This document shows positions 41,560-55,024 of a DNA stretch of 64,000 bases, one piece after another; the first letter of the stretch is position 1; each line of letters opens with the position of its first letter. This DNA is from Prostheceraeus crozeri (Eukaryota; Platyhelminthes; Polycladida; Euryleptidae), in contig CAJQUW010001728.1 of assembly GCA_907163375.1 (NCBI GenBank), positions 1 through 64,000 on the forward strand, written 5' to 3'. The translations under genes were made by a program, and so were the position numbers. Under the pieces are notes generated by a model. That model saw only the letters and a program-made list of their open reading frames with translations. It was not told the DNA's origin and searched no databases.

Positions 41560-42010
41560 AAGTCATTCGTTGACCTATAGCTTGCTAGTGTTGGTTTTTT
41601 TAACAATGCCCATCAAAAGAATACAAGCGAATGTTTTCTTCATTTCAAGTAAAGTGATGTCAGTCCAATTCTTACATCTTGATTTGTCGGCCAGTTGATT
41701 CTCGGATAAGAATAATCGTGTTCTGACGTTAGTCCAGTTCAAAGTTTTGAAATAAGATTCTGGCAAACATAGATCAGCAAAAAATGTCTCATCCAACACC
41801 TCAGTATGTAAATATTCAGGATTTAATGCATGTAAACCATAAAATTGATCATCACTTGGTTGATCTGTAGACTGATCTACTTCATTCCAACTGTCAGGTA
41901 GTTCTAAAGTAGACTCTTCGACTCAGAGTTAGTTTCATCACCTGAGTGATCTACTTCTTCATCTGATATGTCTAGATCAACCTCTGTAGTTGTCAGTATT
42001 CAGATGAACT
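41560..42010 (-). pseudogene. piggyBac transposase N-terminal remnant
   Basis: FFADLCLPESYFKTLNWTNV leads to CKNWTDITLLEMKKTFACIL and LMGIVKK, the conserved N-terminal part of piggyBac transposases (W.D.T..EM..F....ilMGI.K). The DDD catalytic core is absent from this short copy. The frame is open for 41,575-41,799; an acidic Ser/Asp-rich stretch to about 42,010 may be the decayed N-terminus. Confidence 0.8.
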
Positions 42011-42204
42011 GAAGTTGTGAAATAAAACAGGTCACCAGAAAATCATCATATAGAGAAGAGTAAAATGGATAGTCATTGTATTTGGCATCGATCGATAGCT
42101 AACGTCATTCTCTTTACGATTATTCACAAATTGTAATAATATGCATCTCGGTTGAACGGCGTCAGAGTGCGAATAAATTCTCGATGATAGCTATACTCTC
42201 AATA

Positions 42205-42376
42205 TTTTGTGACGGAAATCTGCGTCATGCGAACATGGCAAAATGCAGAAATCTTCGTCACCGCAAATAAAAGAATGCCATCTATGACGGATATCTCCGT
42301 CATCCGCATATGGAACCAAATAAAATAGCGACATTAAGGATGATTTCATGACGGAAATCTCCGTCATCCGCATATG
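42205..42376. repeat. Palindromic subterminal repeats of the piggyBac element
   Basis: TGACGGAAATCTCCGTCAT and variants occur at about 42,208, 42,283 and 42,349, each followed by CCGCATATG or a close form; a single half-site pair (TGACGGAGATCACCGT) is at 41,291 at the other end. Each unit is a near-perfect palindrome, as expected for transposase binding sites. Confidence 0.85.
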
Positions 42377-44740
42377 TTATCATGTTTAAACGCAGCAAAA
42401 GGGTTGAAACTCGCACATCATACACACATACAGTATATTCGATAAGATATAAACTCTTTCGCAGAATTAAAGTTTTCTACGTGAAGCTATAGTTGTTCAT
42501 TCTCGATTCATTGAGACGTTTGGTATTGCAACGGAAGAAGTCACCTAACTAGGAATGAAGAAATTTTAAGTTCATAAGAAATATCGGTGTCTATGGCTGG
42601 CAGAGATTTCAAGATACAGCCATTTAACATAGTGCATCTTCAAGATCATGTACTATACAGATCAGACACCTGTACTATGTGTGTATTACATGTATGATGT
42701 CAACAGAGGATGTCCAAACTAGCAGTTTAAATTAGCATTAATTTTTCTCAAGAGTGTTGCACTTTTTATTCAAACATCACCATTTTCTGATATTCATGAG
42801 CATGCATTTGTGATGACATCCAATACGATTGCTATGCTGAAGACGGATAATGTCATTTCTTTAGTGGAGATGATGAATGCGTTCATCCTGTTGAAAGAAG
42901 AGAGTATGTTCATCTCATATCGCAAAAAGCTGCTCGAATGAAGCTAAAATCAGCAAAGACACTTCCACTAATGTGACTTTTGCTTTCATAACTTATTAAA
43001 CGTACACTGTATATTCATGAAGAGGAACTCTTCCTTTCTAATTAATGAAAACATTCCTTTTTTGCTTAGGACAGTTGCTTTCTGTTCGCTGCATGAAATG
43101 CAGAGTATTAGTAGATTAGATAAATGACAAATCAGTCAGTAACCTATATCTTACTGATGATTTCTAAAATAGCACTTGTCACTACAACTAATCTAATCAA
43201 GTTGTTCTCATATTGGAAGCATTGATTGTTTGTACGATCACATTTGCTATTTGATACAATATTTTCTTATTTATCGGAATTCAACAATTTCAGTCACCAC
43301 AATTCTTCTTCGCATCAGTCGCTGGGTAGAAGTTAAATCCATCATCACATGCCAGTGTCCATAATCCAAGCAATACCAGTATAATGTTCTCAACAAATGT
43401 TTCAATGACGTTGTGGCTAAAGGATGCTATTGCAAGTCTTAGGCTATCGGTTCAAATCTACAACATATAAACGAAACGGATAGGCATTAAATGACAACCT
43501 CAACGAAGCAAAATTTCAAGAAAAAATCTTGAAAACCCTAAAACCAATGTGGAGTCGTTAGAACAAGTATTTCATGATGGTGACCAATCAAATGTGCTAT
43601 GCTGCTCTCAGCTCTGGTGCATAGAATGTCAGCAATAGGAGGAGAATCGAACAAATATACAGAATGTATATAGGCCTACATCTACAAACATTTAGCGGGG
43701 AGTGAGGTACGGCTGCAGTCAAACAATGATCACATAGACAACAGTTGAGGAAACTCAAAAATGTTGTTTAGAAAATAATGCAGAATCGGAGTACACACTA
43801 CACTTGCTCCTACCACCGGCAACACCTCTGAACCTTCTCCTCAGACTCAGGAGAAATCGACTGCAGAAAAGGACCATGAATGCTATCAATGGAAATAACT
43901 TTATCTAACGAATGATTTGTAGTGAATTAACTCATTTTTAACCCAATGTCTAGCGTCCATTTATTACCTTAATTTCGTCATCATCAAAGAAACAACAATA
44001 AATCAATTGTTGTTTATCTTATCTGTCTTTTTCTTTATCAACTGCAAAGAATAATGTAAAAGGTTTCAACTATGCTAGATTATGAGACATCTGCAATATA
44101 GACAAAAAGTAAATCAACTTCTGTCTACCTAACGGTAATTTGTTGACATCAATATGATTGTCTTTCTGTTTTTGAATGAAGTAATAAATGTTCTGATGAA
44201 AGTCCTGATTAACGAGAACATTGTGTTTGATGACAGTAATGACCGTTCAGCCTGACCTCATAACGCAAAGCAACGCAATCGACATCGCTTAAGTATTGAA
44301 TACAATGTCATGGCATACAATACATGCTAAACCATCAATGCATGTGATCTCCTGATTTCATAGATCGTTGAGAATTCAAAATATTTGAGATTTTAATTCA
44401 TGATAGCCATGCCACATGGTGCATTCCTTTTCCAATCACTGGCTTAAGTATCTTATCTTGATTCATCGCAAATTTTCAGCAATGTTTTCTATTGTTTATG
44501 GCTAATGACACATTTTCATTAATGAAATGATCAACTGTTGGGGGACTGTAGTTGCACCTGCATCTGGAATATCACTTGGCTCCACTACATTAGACTGCTA
44601 GTTTAAACTTCAAGAACGAATTACATACAGGCATTTTTGATATTGTGACATTTCCTAATGGAAAGCAGTGCGCGCTTAAGTTTGAGGCATTTAGAGCTCG
44701 AGTAGTGCTGCAAAATATAAGTCATCGAGTCAAAGTATTG

Positions 44741-45303
44741 TTGAAAAAGAAAGAATATCCGAAAATATGCTGAGAACTCGAACAATATACTTGTATGTAT
44801 GTATATTACAATGTTATAATCACAAATTTTCGGCCGAAGCCTTCATCAGGTGAAATTCATGTGTGAAATTCAGAAGTTGGAAGTGTCAGTGGTCTTGGAG
44901 TGGCAATCACAAACGTCACATGATTTAGTGAAGCAGACGCTTCATTGGTAGGCACATTAAAACCACAGTAAGAAGATATGGAACACTTAATGAACCAAAC
45001 GAAACACAGCTAGAACCAGAGAATAGCATGCAACAACAGACAGTGGATAAAACAGCAGAATAATAGAATAATTACAGTATAAGAAAAAAACAGGGGAGTA
45101 CAACGAAACAGCACGTGCTGAAATTAGATTATGACATTATATTTGATTGATCGACAAAAAAAAACTTCCAACTTCTGAATTTCACACATGAATTTCACCT
45201 GATGAAGGCCTCGGCCGAAAATTTGTGATTATAATATTGTAATATACATACAAGTATATTGTTCGAGTTCTCAGCATATTTCCGGATATTCTTTCTTTTT
45301 CAA
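44741..45303. repeat. Inverted-repeat element with hammerhead-like motifs
   Basis: Arm 44,741-44,883 is the reverse complement of 45,165-45,303 with few changes; spacer about 280 bp. Each arm carries CACCTGATGAAGGC..CGGCCGAAAATTT: a CTGATGA box, a short GC stem and GAAA, the order of a hammerhead ribozyme core, with one extra A before the stem. Inverted arms with such motifs are typical of terminal repeats of Penelope-like elements. No protein remnant between the arms. Confidence 0.7.
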
Positions 45304-45389
45304 ACTCGAATAGTGCATCTTTTCAAACTCATTGCGATAAGCTATGAATTCTGAAAATTTGACATCTAAGGATATGCTGGGATAAACTT

Positions 45390-46700
45390 TTTTTGGACAG
45401 AGTCAGAATGGTTTCCGACCTGATGCATTAACTACAGTAGCGCTGATACGTATGCATCACATGATATCTAAAGTTTTTTTATGAGCAAAAATGTTTTGGA
45501 AAGTGCTTTCTTGAACTATGACATCTGTGATGTATTTGACTGTACTGATCAACGTCTTGTGTAGAAAAAATTTATGAGTTGGGCTTCCCAACTGCTGCTT
45601 TTGATGCGGCTCAATTCAACGTAGCAAAGTGCGTCAAGGTAACAAAATTAAAATTAAAAAAAAACAAAACAAGCTAATGACTAGTTAATTTTCAATAGGT
45701 ACAAAATATGATTTAAAAGAAAATTTTTATATCCTAAAATGTCTAAAAATTTTAAAAAATGCTTACTAGAAGGACAAACAACGCTTCTCCTCTCCTCATG
45801 TGTAATGAATTACACAAGTCTCAAATGAGGACAGGTGCGCCCCCAGGGCTCCGTCTTTGGACCGATGATATTTGCTGCTTTCGTCGGAGCCTTCTGCAGG
45901 TCTTTGTCATGGACAGAAGTTGTGAAATATGTCTATGACATACTCAACCAAAACAGCTTTCATGTTTGATCGCTATCTTCAAACTTGAGCATATGGGGCG
46001 AAAGCAATCAAGACTGCAAAATCTGCATGTAAGGGGATACCGATTACTCGGTATCCTGCTTGTTCACAGAGATCTCTTCCAACACAAAAGTTCAAAAACT
46101 GAAACTTCTTGACATTCATATATTAGAAAAATAGAGTAAGAGCGCGCAAACACATGTCTGAAGCCTCTTTTATCTGAATACGATATTCGCTTATCATATA
46201 CATCATTAATGCGATTCCTTTTTGAGCATGCAAGCCTTGTATACGCTGGCATTAACCAAAAATAAAGTTAAAAGTAAGGCCTTATTCAGAGTATTGAAAA
46301 TCAAGTGCACAGAATCATGAAACCTGTTGTAAGCCTGATGGCAAATACATATATCGAACGGAAATGCAGTTGTTCAAATGACTCTTAAGAAAGATGTTTC
46401 CAAACATCTATGAAGACTTACAACGAATTTTACAAAGCTTTCACGGGAAAATTATTCAAATATTGTTGATAATAATCTAGTTTTCCCATGAGTGTCTTGC
46501 AAAATTTTTGTACACCTGATCACGTGTTTGAGTTCAGACGTGATTACAAAATGTTTTTATGACAGAAATTTTGTCCTGTAAAATACACCTTTTATTCGGA
46601 TAGACACTATATCATTTAGAAGCATTTTCAATATTTCATACTTTAAATCTAAGTGCAGCATACACGCGTATTCGTTAAATAGGCCTCTATTCCAAAAACT
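45390..46700 (+). mobile_element. Decayed LINE, reverse transcriptase region
   Basis: Forward translations give QSQNGFRPDALTTVALIRMH (about 45,399), KIYELGFPTAAFDA (about 45,570), RPQGSVFGPMIFAAFVGAFC (about 45,838) and KYVYDILNQN, the worn catalytic box, then EHASLVYAGI and QSIENQVHRIMK (about 46,220-46,320), in the order of a non-LTR reverse transcriptase. Many stops and frame changes; old copy, both ends unclear. Confidence 0.75.
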
Positions 46701-49700
46701 TCTAAGTAATCCTCACTTTATTAGCTAGTGGTGACAAAAATAATTTCCGTATCTCTCTTACAAGAAGTCACTTTGTATTATTGAAAATATTTTCTATCCC
46801 ACTGCATCCATGAATTTATTCGTGCGTGTTTGCAATGTGGAAACATTTCTTACACATTCTTTGTTATTTCGAGAGCTATCGATTTTCTCTTTTCATCCTT
46901 GCAGCAAGAAAACAATATTCAAAATTTTAGAAGTTTCTATCGATTTCTGAATACGAAGTGAGTAATTAATAAGTGATATTTGGTGGATATAAATAGAAAT
47001 GATTCTCAGGTAGAGAGCTTTAATTATTGAAGAATGAATCGAGTGATCGAAAGTCGAATAAATGAAGAGGTCAACCCCAATTAGTAACTATGAGCTTGAG
47101 TTGCTGCATGAGAACACATCACCTGATCATATCTAACACGAGACGGCAATGATTTGGTAGCTACAATTGTCTTATCTTCAATCAGTCTGCTTCTGAAAAT
47201 CTGTTCTGTTTCATATTTTGTCATATGTTTCATAGACTTCCTAAAAAACGTCGGAGACAAGCCACCAACTAATGCAAATGAAAGCTGCCGTCAAGCAAGG
47301 ATTATATGAAGCGTGAAAACAACTCTCTGATTTTCACCTACTTCCGTCAAACTCAGATTATTATTTTGTTTGATTTTCCAAAAGAGAATGTTGACAACTG
47401 ATAAATTAGAAACGTTACAAATGATGAAAAACAAATACAAAACTGTTATTTTGCTTGAATTTCATTTATGGAAGCAATTCAAGCTCAAATGCGACATAAA
47501 TTATATCTCTATCACAGTTTCAGTTAGGACATCAAAATGTTCATAGGAGAATAGGTTGCATCATGTTCTAATTGTGTGGATTCTTACGAAGACAGAACTA
47601 AAAAGCCACAAAAGCAACCAAATTTGATTAAATCTTTCCAATTCGGCAGACATTCCATCAAATAAGAGAGATCAGATTTACTCGAGTCTCTGATGAACTA
47701 TGTATCTAGAATTTGTAATGAAGTGACAAAACTTCTTAACAAAGCAGCGTCTTCAGACCGACATTCCACTTATGAAGACTTATACAAGTAAGCATAGAAT
47801 GACAGCAGTATAGAATGACAAGTGAATGCAAATTAGAAATCCAGAAGACTGCTTGGAAGTACTGAAGAGTTTTGGAATTTGTGATCAACAAGAAATTATT
47901 GATGTTTCTGGGGGGAAACTGGGTGATGTGAAATATCATGAATCATAATACTGATGACTTGAAAATATAAATCAGTCATTAGTCCCTATACATTCAAACA
48001 CACAAAATACTGGATTGCTTTGTCAAAGTGTCTATCAGTGATTAAATGCACAAAACATTGGAAAAGTGCTTCATCAAGCTTGATAATCACAAAAATAGCC
48101 GTCAGAGTTTGGACTTTTAGTGCTTTTTAATGCTTTAGAAAAAAACAAATGATGTATTTATGTTGTTTTGTTTTCCCACATTGCTTCCTTCGATTGATTC
48201 AACGATCGAGTGAATCGACAACCTGAAAGCTGCATTGATGTGTGAAATAGAACACCTGTGAGATTATTTGGCGGCTCAATTTCATGGCAGGATTGGAGTA
48301 ACCTTCGAATCCACCTCTCATAGCAATCCATGAATTACTGACTCATTTGTTCGTAGCGTGTTATCGTTGTGAATAAAAACTAAGACACCACGGAAAGAAA
48401 TGTCATGCTCTTCAATTTTCATGGATCTCAAATGTCGCTTAAAAAAACATGAATTGCTTTAAAAACCAAGCGATTTTAAATCACTATTTCAGTGCCACTT
48501 AAATCACACTTTGAAAAGCGCTGTTTGAAATATCTAAAACACGGTTATAAATCTATATACACAATTTTGGAAACAATTTAAATGCCTTTGACAATGCAGC
48601 TATTCAGTTGATGTTCGGAACCTCATTATATTTTGAAAATTGCACCATCAGGTATTTGCGCTTTACTAAATGTTGAGGTACATAAGTTAGGGATGAGTAG
48701 TCCCCTACGGCCTCAGTCGGAGTCAAAGTCGCTGCCGACTTCGACTTCTGATTGCAAATTCCACTCGAGAGCGTATGTTCAAACTTCCAAATGTCACTTT
48801 TCTCAGTTGCCTATATTCCGTATAATTTCTACTCTAAAATTGTAGTGTCATTCTAACATAATATTTATTCTGATCATTTGTATTACTCGCATCATTTATT
48901 GTATATATTGCATATGATTGCATTATTTGATCATTGTTGCCATGAAAACTGATGTGTGATGATGATGATGGTTTGATCCTGCCAATTGAGACAGTCGCAT
49001 GTAAGTGACTCGTGCCTCGGTTGATAAATTGCAGGTCTGGATAACATGAGGTTCGAATAACGTAGGTTCGAATTTCACCAGCACGCATCTCGGGCATGGG
49101 AATTTGATGTGTGATATATTTTATCTCATTCTTAATGTTGAAGAGCTTTGATGCCATTAAGACATTATTGAACTGAAAATTCAACTTAAAATGTAAGGAC
49201 TAAGGCTTTTCAAGTATTTGATTCACACGCAATGAGAAAATGATACCTGCAATTTATCTGCAATTTCGTGCTTTCCGTTCTTACTACAGATTTTCATTCA
49301 TAGAACACATAATTGTACATCAAAATAACACGAATATACACCTATCATGTTCTTCCTCAGAACACGTTGAATGTGCTATCGGCAACATTTAATAACTTCT
49401 ATCCAATTGTGGGCGCGCATACGAAAAAAAGCATGAGGCGCATGCGTACAATGATGAAATATGCGACGCATGTACAAATTGCACATGTATATGCTTGCAA
49501 AAAGTATACGCCGCCTGCGCATGTTATGAGGATTGCAAATTATTTTGAAACTAATCATTATGGGCGAATCCAAAAAGCATGTTTATCTATTTTTTAAGTC
49601 GCAACTATTTATATACCATCATAGTAGCATGATGCAGCATTCATGAGATACATGCATTCCCTCTGCATTGTTCTTTGATTCGAACAGGGATCCAAAATTG

Positions 49701-52700
49701 ATAATATGCAGCAACTCTGATGAATATGGCACTGATTCTTTTTGTATGTGCATTATACCGGTAGTGTTGCTCTAGCATTCAAAAAGATTAACCAATCAAA
49801 CCCAAGTACATTTGTATAGCTGGCAACAGTAACTCGTTTATAAATAATGCCTTGATGGGTCAGATAACAAGGCAAGGTAAATAAATAAGAAATCTCACTA
49901 AAGTAAATAATTGCAATTACTGAAGGCGAAAAAATGTTCAATGGCTTGTAAACAAATTACCATCAGTAGCCTATCTGTTATTGGGATTTCTTAAGTTTCT
50001 TTTTAAAGCCATAGAAACCAGTACCGTCTAATGCACCGATGGAGTATAACTTTAAGAAGGATGCACGAATAAGTTAAAATTTGTTTTTTGAGGAAACTAT
50101 GACATTAGAAGGCAGTAGATTACGACGTTTCTATCAGAGATTTGATGTAACACACGTATAACCTACTTCGAATTCTGTGCAATAATGGCCTACAAACATT
50201 CTGCTGACGGTGACATCAAAGAATAATTTGAATGATTTTTTTAATGTTTCATTGAATTCCATAATATATGTTGAAAAATGTATGCACATGTGCTATGCAC
50301 CCCACCAGATTGTATGCGGCTCATGGACTTGTGCATATTATCAGAAAAGTATGGCCGCATGCGCATGAACATGCGAAAAAAATACGAACATATAATATAA
50401 CATATAATAAAAAACATACGAAAAACATGCAGCCGCACAAATGCTCACCACTGCTTCTATCAGCTTAAAAATATCACAGGGAATATTATATTGGGTGTCA
50501 TTGAATCACTGGTCCTATTACCTATTCATTGATTGCCACAGAGGTGGCTGTGAATGGTTGCATCTAGAATGCTAAAAAGAAATCAAGTTGTTGTCGTCAA
50601 ACAAACGATAAGTGGGTGATACAACTAAACAATTTAGTGAATTCACGAATAGCATGAACAGCATGCCACTGACATCTATATTCCACACATCAAAGCAATT
50701 CTTGAGTTTTTATTCTTTGTTTTGGCTAATCCTTTTGAAGAAAAGGATGAAAGTGTTGAGAACATTTAAAAGCATCATACTTTCTTGTTTTAAGTCAGAC
50801 ACAAAAGCCCCTTAGCTCTATTATTTACAGTCAAAAACAGCATTAATGAGTTCTATGAATGACTCTATCAATCAGCAGTAATCAATGCTTTTTATTAATG
50901 GTAGGTGAAATGATCAGATGTGAAGAACTGAAATTTCCGATAAAACTATTTCTGTTAAAATCCTTCACCGACAAATGGCTTCGTGACAACTGTAATTTCC
51001 AAAATCGCATCTTCCGATCAGCTAAGCATCTAATAATTGGATTTTCTGCTGCAATTTTCAAGTTTCTAGCAAGCTTAATATTTCTTCGAGTGAGTGATAC
51101 ATCCTTATTTCCGACAAGGAAGGATCAATATTTAGCCCAAACGTGATCAATTATGACGTGCCTTTTCATACAGAAAACACATGACCTCAAAGAAAATACT
51201 CTGCCATGGGCAAAATGATGACTCTGACAGGTCTGATTTTTCACGTTAGTACACTGTGAAGTAGGCATCTGAATCCTGGATCGCAGAATAATTCACAGTT
51301 TTGAAGACCCATTTTGCATATAGAATAACTAGAAAAAGAGATCTTGGATGAAGCCTCCTATCCACAGACTTAGAATGAAATTTAGAGGCTTAGCGATTTC
51401 AATGTGATAATAAAATAGTCCATTGCTAAGTTTATAAGCTTCCTGTTTCATGTTCAAACGAATTTTCAAATTTAGTAAAGAGCTTTCGCAGCAAAGAAGT
51501 ATGAAGATGGTGCGGAATGGCTCAACAGAAGGATGTATTTGCTCAACAAGAATTGCTCAACAGGCATGTATATGAACACTTCCTTCGAGACTAAGCTTCG
51601 ACAAACAAAATTGCTCTTTACATTAGAAACTTCCAAGTGCGTAAAACTGTTTTGCACTGATTGTCGACTCTCATCAATATATTCATCACTGTAGGTCAAG
51701 GTAGCCTGCTGCAGGCTCTTCAGCATTTCGTGGAAGACAGTTTTCAACGATTTTTCAATTGATGATTTATTTCTTTTTCCAAATCATTTCGATTTCTTTT
51801 CTCCGTCACAAAAATTATTTACTTCTTTTGACTTATTAATATAATGCACAAAATCTATGTAACTTAGGATATACCCTGAAATTACTTCTTCTATGATAAA
51901 TTCTGATCTCTTTCATACCTTGGATTGCGCGGCCCGCGAGGGTTGTCGGATCCACGATTTGACTCAAGACTCAAGCTTCCACATGCCTGATCTACAAAAT
52001 GCCTTTTTATCATATATTAAAAATATTTAACAGAGTACGCTCATCATAGACCTCCAGAAACACATGTGCACTGAATTGCATTGTGTAATAAAATGTTATG
52101 AAATAATTTCTAGAACACTTTGGTCTCAAAATCCGTCGATACAATCATCGGTAATAGAATTAGATGTGTCATGGAGGCTCATATCCCAACCATCAATCTC
52201 TAATGATATGTCCATTCAACATGATAGACATGATTGCAGATCGAACAAATTAAACTTAGCAGATTAACAGCCCTGGTCCAGTTGTGCTTCAAAAGGCAGT
52301 CCCGGGCCCGGTTCCCACTCAGATTGGTTCAAATAGACAACTAGAAGGACCGGCTCATTGGATGACACTCATCTTCATCAATGGTGGATTGCTTTGTGTG
52401 CCTCCGACACGGTATCCTCGAAAATGCAACTTATTACATTGTCTGATGCAACCGCATGTTGTGATTCTTGTAGACATCTACTATCTCTCACAAAGTGTAT
52501 CTCTCATGTCTCTCTGTAGCCAAATTTTTATGAGATAATCGAATCCTCGTGCACTCATAAACTTTATGCGATATGCTCCTGTAACCAGAGAAGCTCAGGT
52601 GTGTTTATACACTCAACTGACATGCTCTTGAATCTGTTCGCTATCCTTATGTCCTTATGATGCATGGAAGGATAACTCATTGAATATTTGCAAAAAATAC

Positions 52701-54166
52701 ACATACAATCTTAAATGATTTGTGGGGATGGCATCCGGATGATGACATTAAGATATAAGTAGAAAAGAACCGAAATAGAAAATGCAGCATCTTAATAAGT
52801 TCTGATTTTCTCATTCAGATGCTCCCAGTATGTTCAAGCCCTGAAATATAATTGTTAATTGCCCTTAAACTCTTTGCTTTAGTGTGGTTACTAATTATGA
52901 TGTCAAGCTGTCAAGGTCTAATATCATGCTGTTAGTTCATCTATCTAAATCAAAGAGCCGTCCGCTTTGGCCTATTGCTATACACACTGTCGGTCTGACT
53001 GGGCTCCTGACATTGAAGTTGATAGTTCCTGTTCAACTGCAGTGTGTAGAAATACGGGAGCATGACAGCCATTCTTGAATATCAGGCAATGTAGCAAATT
53101 ATTTTTCTGTCAAATCTGCTGTAGAGATATATAAAAATGAAATTTTATTGATTCACTTCTATTGGAGATAGCAGTATGACATGAAAGAAAGCTATTTTCA
53201 GTGTTGTAGAAAGCACATGGTGTATTTATAATACATCTTCTTAGTCAATAACGTGATTCCCTAACATTTCAAGGGTCTTGAAGGCAATGAATATTGAAGA
53301 GGTAATTACGATACAACATAAGACAGACGAAATTCTCGTTTCAACAAAGATCAAATTTATTAACCTGGATTGTTGATACAGAAATTAGGAAAATAGTAAA
53401 CTGAATAAATTAATTACTGAACCAATGCTCAATTTGTATTTATTCTCCGCCACCTAATTTTTCATGCTCATAGGCGGAAAATATTGCAGAGAACCGTTTC
53501 GCCTGCATGGGCATAGAATAGAAAGACAAATAGAAATATGGCTTGATAATTGAATCTGTGAACCAAGATAAAAAAAGCGAAGAGCTGCTCGTTGTGCAGT
53601 CCTTCAGCCTGCTCAGCCATAGATGTCACATGCTACATGTAGTTTGGTACTTTCCGAGTTGTATTGATGAGTCATGGCAAATGAATCACAACGCTTTCGT
53701 CTGCTAAGGAAGCTGCAGAATCTTTATACCTGCGTGAAAGCTTATTATTTTGCTCTGATATACAAAATCTTTTGCAAGCCAAGGGCTTTTACATGTAACT
53801 TTTTATATTCAATAATAAAATTTCACTATTTCAATCAACATTACCTACTGAGCATTTTTTCAGCCACAATGTGCGAGACTCCGCTGTGGGTTTGAGTGTT
53901 CAGGTTAAGGGACGAAACGCAACTAGACCTGCTGATGTCTGACTGCCTGCAGCAATATGTTTCATATCCCTCAATCTTATATTTTATTACATATTAGCAT
54001 TTTATTCCATGCTATATATATTATATTAAAAGTATTTTATTCCATATTATATTATTAGATGAAGCATCAATCAATGAGGTTGAAGACAAATAAAGAACAA
54101 ACGAAGAAATGTTGAATTCCACTAGATATTAGTCGTAGTGTGAAACTTGCTACTGCAAATAGAAGA

Positions 54167-54178
54167 AATGGTGTTTTC
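54167..54178 (+). repeat. Target-site duplication of the Penelope-like element, left
   Basis: AATGGTGTTTTC, repeated exactly at 57,890-57,901. Confidence 0.8.
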
Positions 54179-55024
54179 ATGGAAGGTTTTCAATAATGAA
54201 AATGGAAGTTTGCTCCCTCTGTTTTTATGCCTCAAAATAAAAAGTAAAAATATCTGATTTCTTCAGCGGACGTTTCGGGTCCAGACCCTTGATCAACGCA
54301 AGAATGATGGAATTTACAGAAGAGATGAAAAACGTATTTATACAAAATGACGAGAACAACTCTATGCGGCGCAACTAAAATGTGTCAGCCAAGCGGCAAT
54401 TCATGTCGTCGATTAAGGCTCGGAGACCTAGCCCGAATCAACCTCGCTTCCCACAACGCACATTCAACACTGTCATACGTGAACTTCAAGATATCGACCG
54501 TAAAATCATCAACACTCGCACAATTACAATCGCTAAGGACATGCGCACTCAAGGCACTCTTTACATCTCCATTATTTATACTGCGACAGTGTTCTTGATA
54601 GCGAATTTTGAAGTTTCTAGATGATTTACCTATATAAATACAGTTACATATTTTACATTTGAATTCATAAAAAATATTCTTAATGTTACATTTGTATTTA
54701 TCTGGCAAAATATTACTGTATTTACAGTTATCGTGCTTATTTACTTTTTTATTAGTGAAACAATCTTTTAGCTTTTTACTGTTTCTATTTACCAATCGGA
54801 TGTTCAAGTTATATTTATTAATTAATGAGTTGATTTTTCTATTCGTTTTGTCGTTGAGGTAAGGGAGAAATAAATTAGCATCATTTTTTTTATCCAAACG
54901 GGTCTTTCTACGTTTACGTTTATTTTTTATATCACGTTTTCTATATCCATTTTTCTTTAATTTTTCATTTGTTAGAGCCTCATTCTTTAGTAAATCAGTT
55001 TTACATCTATTTTCTACCATATTC
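54179..55024 (-). repeat. Left inverted arm of the Penelope-like element
   Basis: 846 bp, reverse complement of 57,009-57,854. It contains an orphan copy of the protein's C-terminal 212 residues on the minus strand (55,020-54,385, MVENRCKTDLLKNEALTNEK to the stop) without the polymerase part. Confidence 0.93.
54264..54300 (-). ncRNA. Hammerhead-like motif, left arm
   Basis: Minus-strand TTGATCAAGGGTCTGGACCC followed by GAAACGTCC. See the right-arm copy at 57,735-57,770. Confidence 0.35.

Larger units (their letters stand above)
41275..42403. mobile_element. piggyBac element, 1,129 bp, with decayed transposase
   Basis: Begins CCCTTTTGCTGC directly after TTAA (41,271-41,274) and ends GCAGCAAAAGGG before TTGA (42,404-42,407), i.e. 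perfect 12-bp inverted ends with the family's CCC..GGG and a TTAA target, one base changed on the right. A transposase remnant lies on the minus strand. Palindromic subterminal repeats occur at both ends. Confidence 0.93.

Noticed and set aside
48690-48760. GAGTCGG/GACTTCGAC-like triplet runs resembling a transposon tip
   Set aside because: Only one end seen and no target duplication, so no element can be defined.
49400-50450. Clusters of GCATGCG/CATGCGC-like words
   Set aside because: Irregular spacing and no unit structure; reads as local composition.
50859-51146. 95-residue frame in the intron
   Set aside because: No motif, no splice context, and composition like the surrounding intron.
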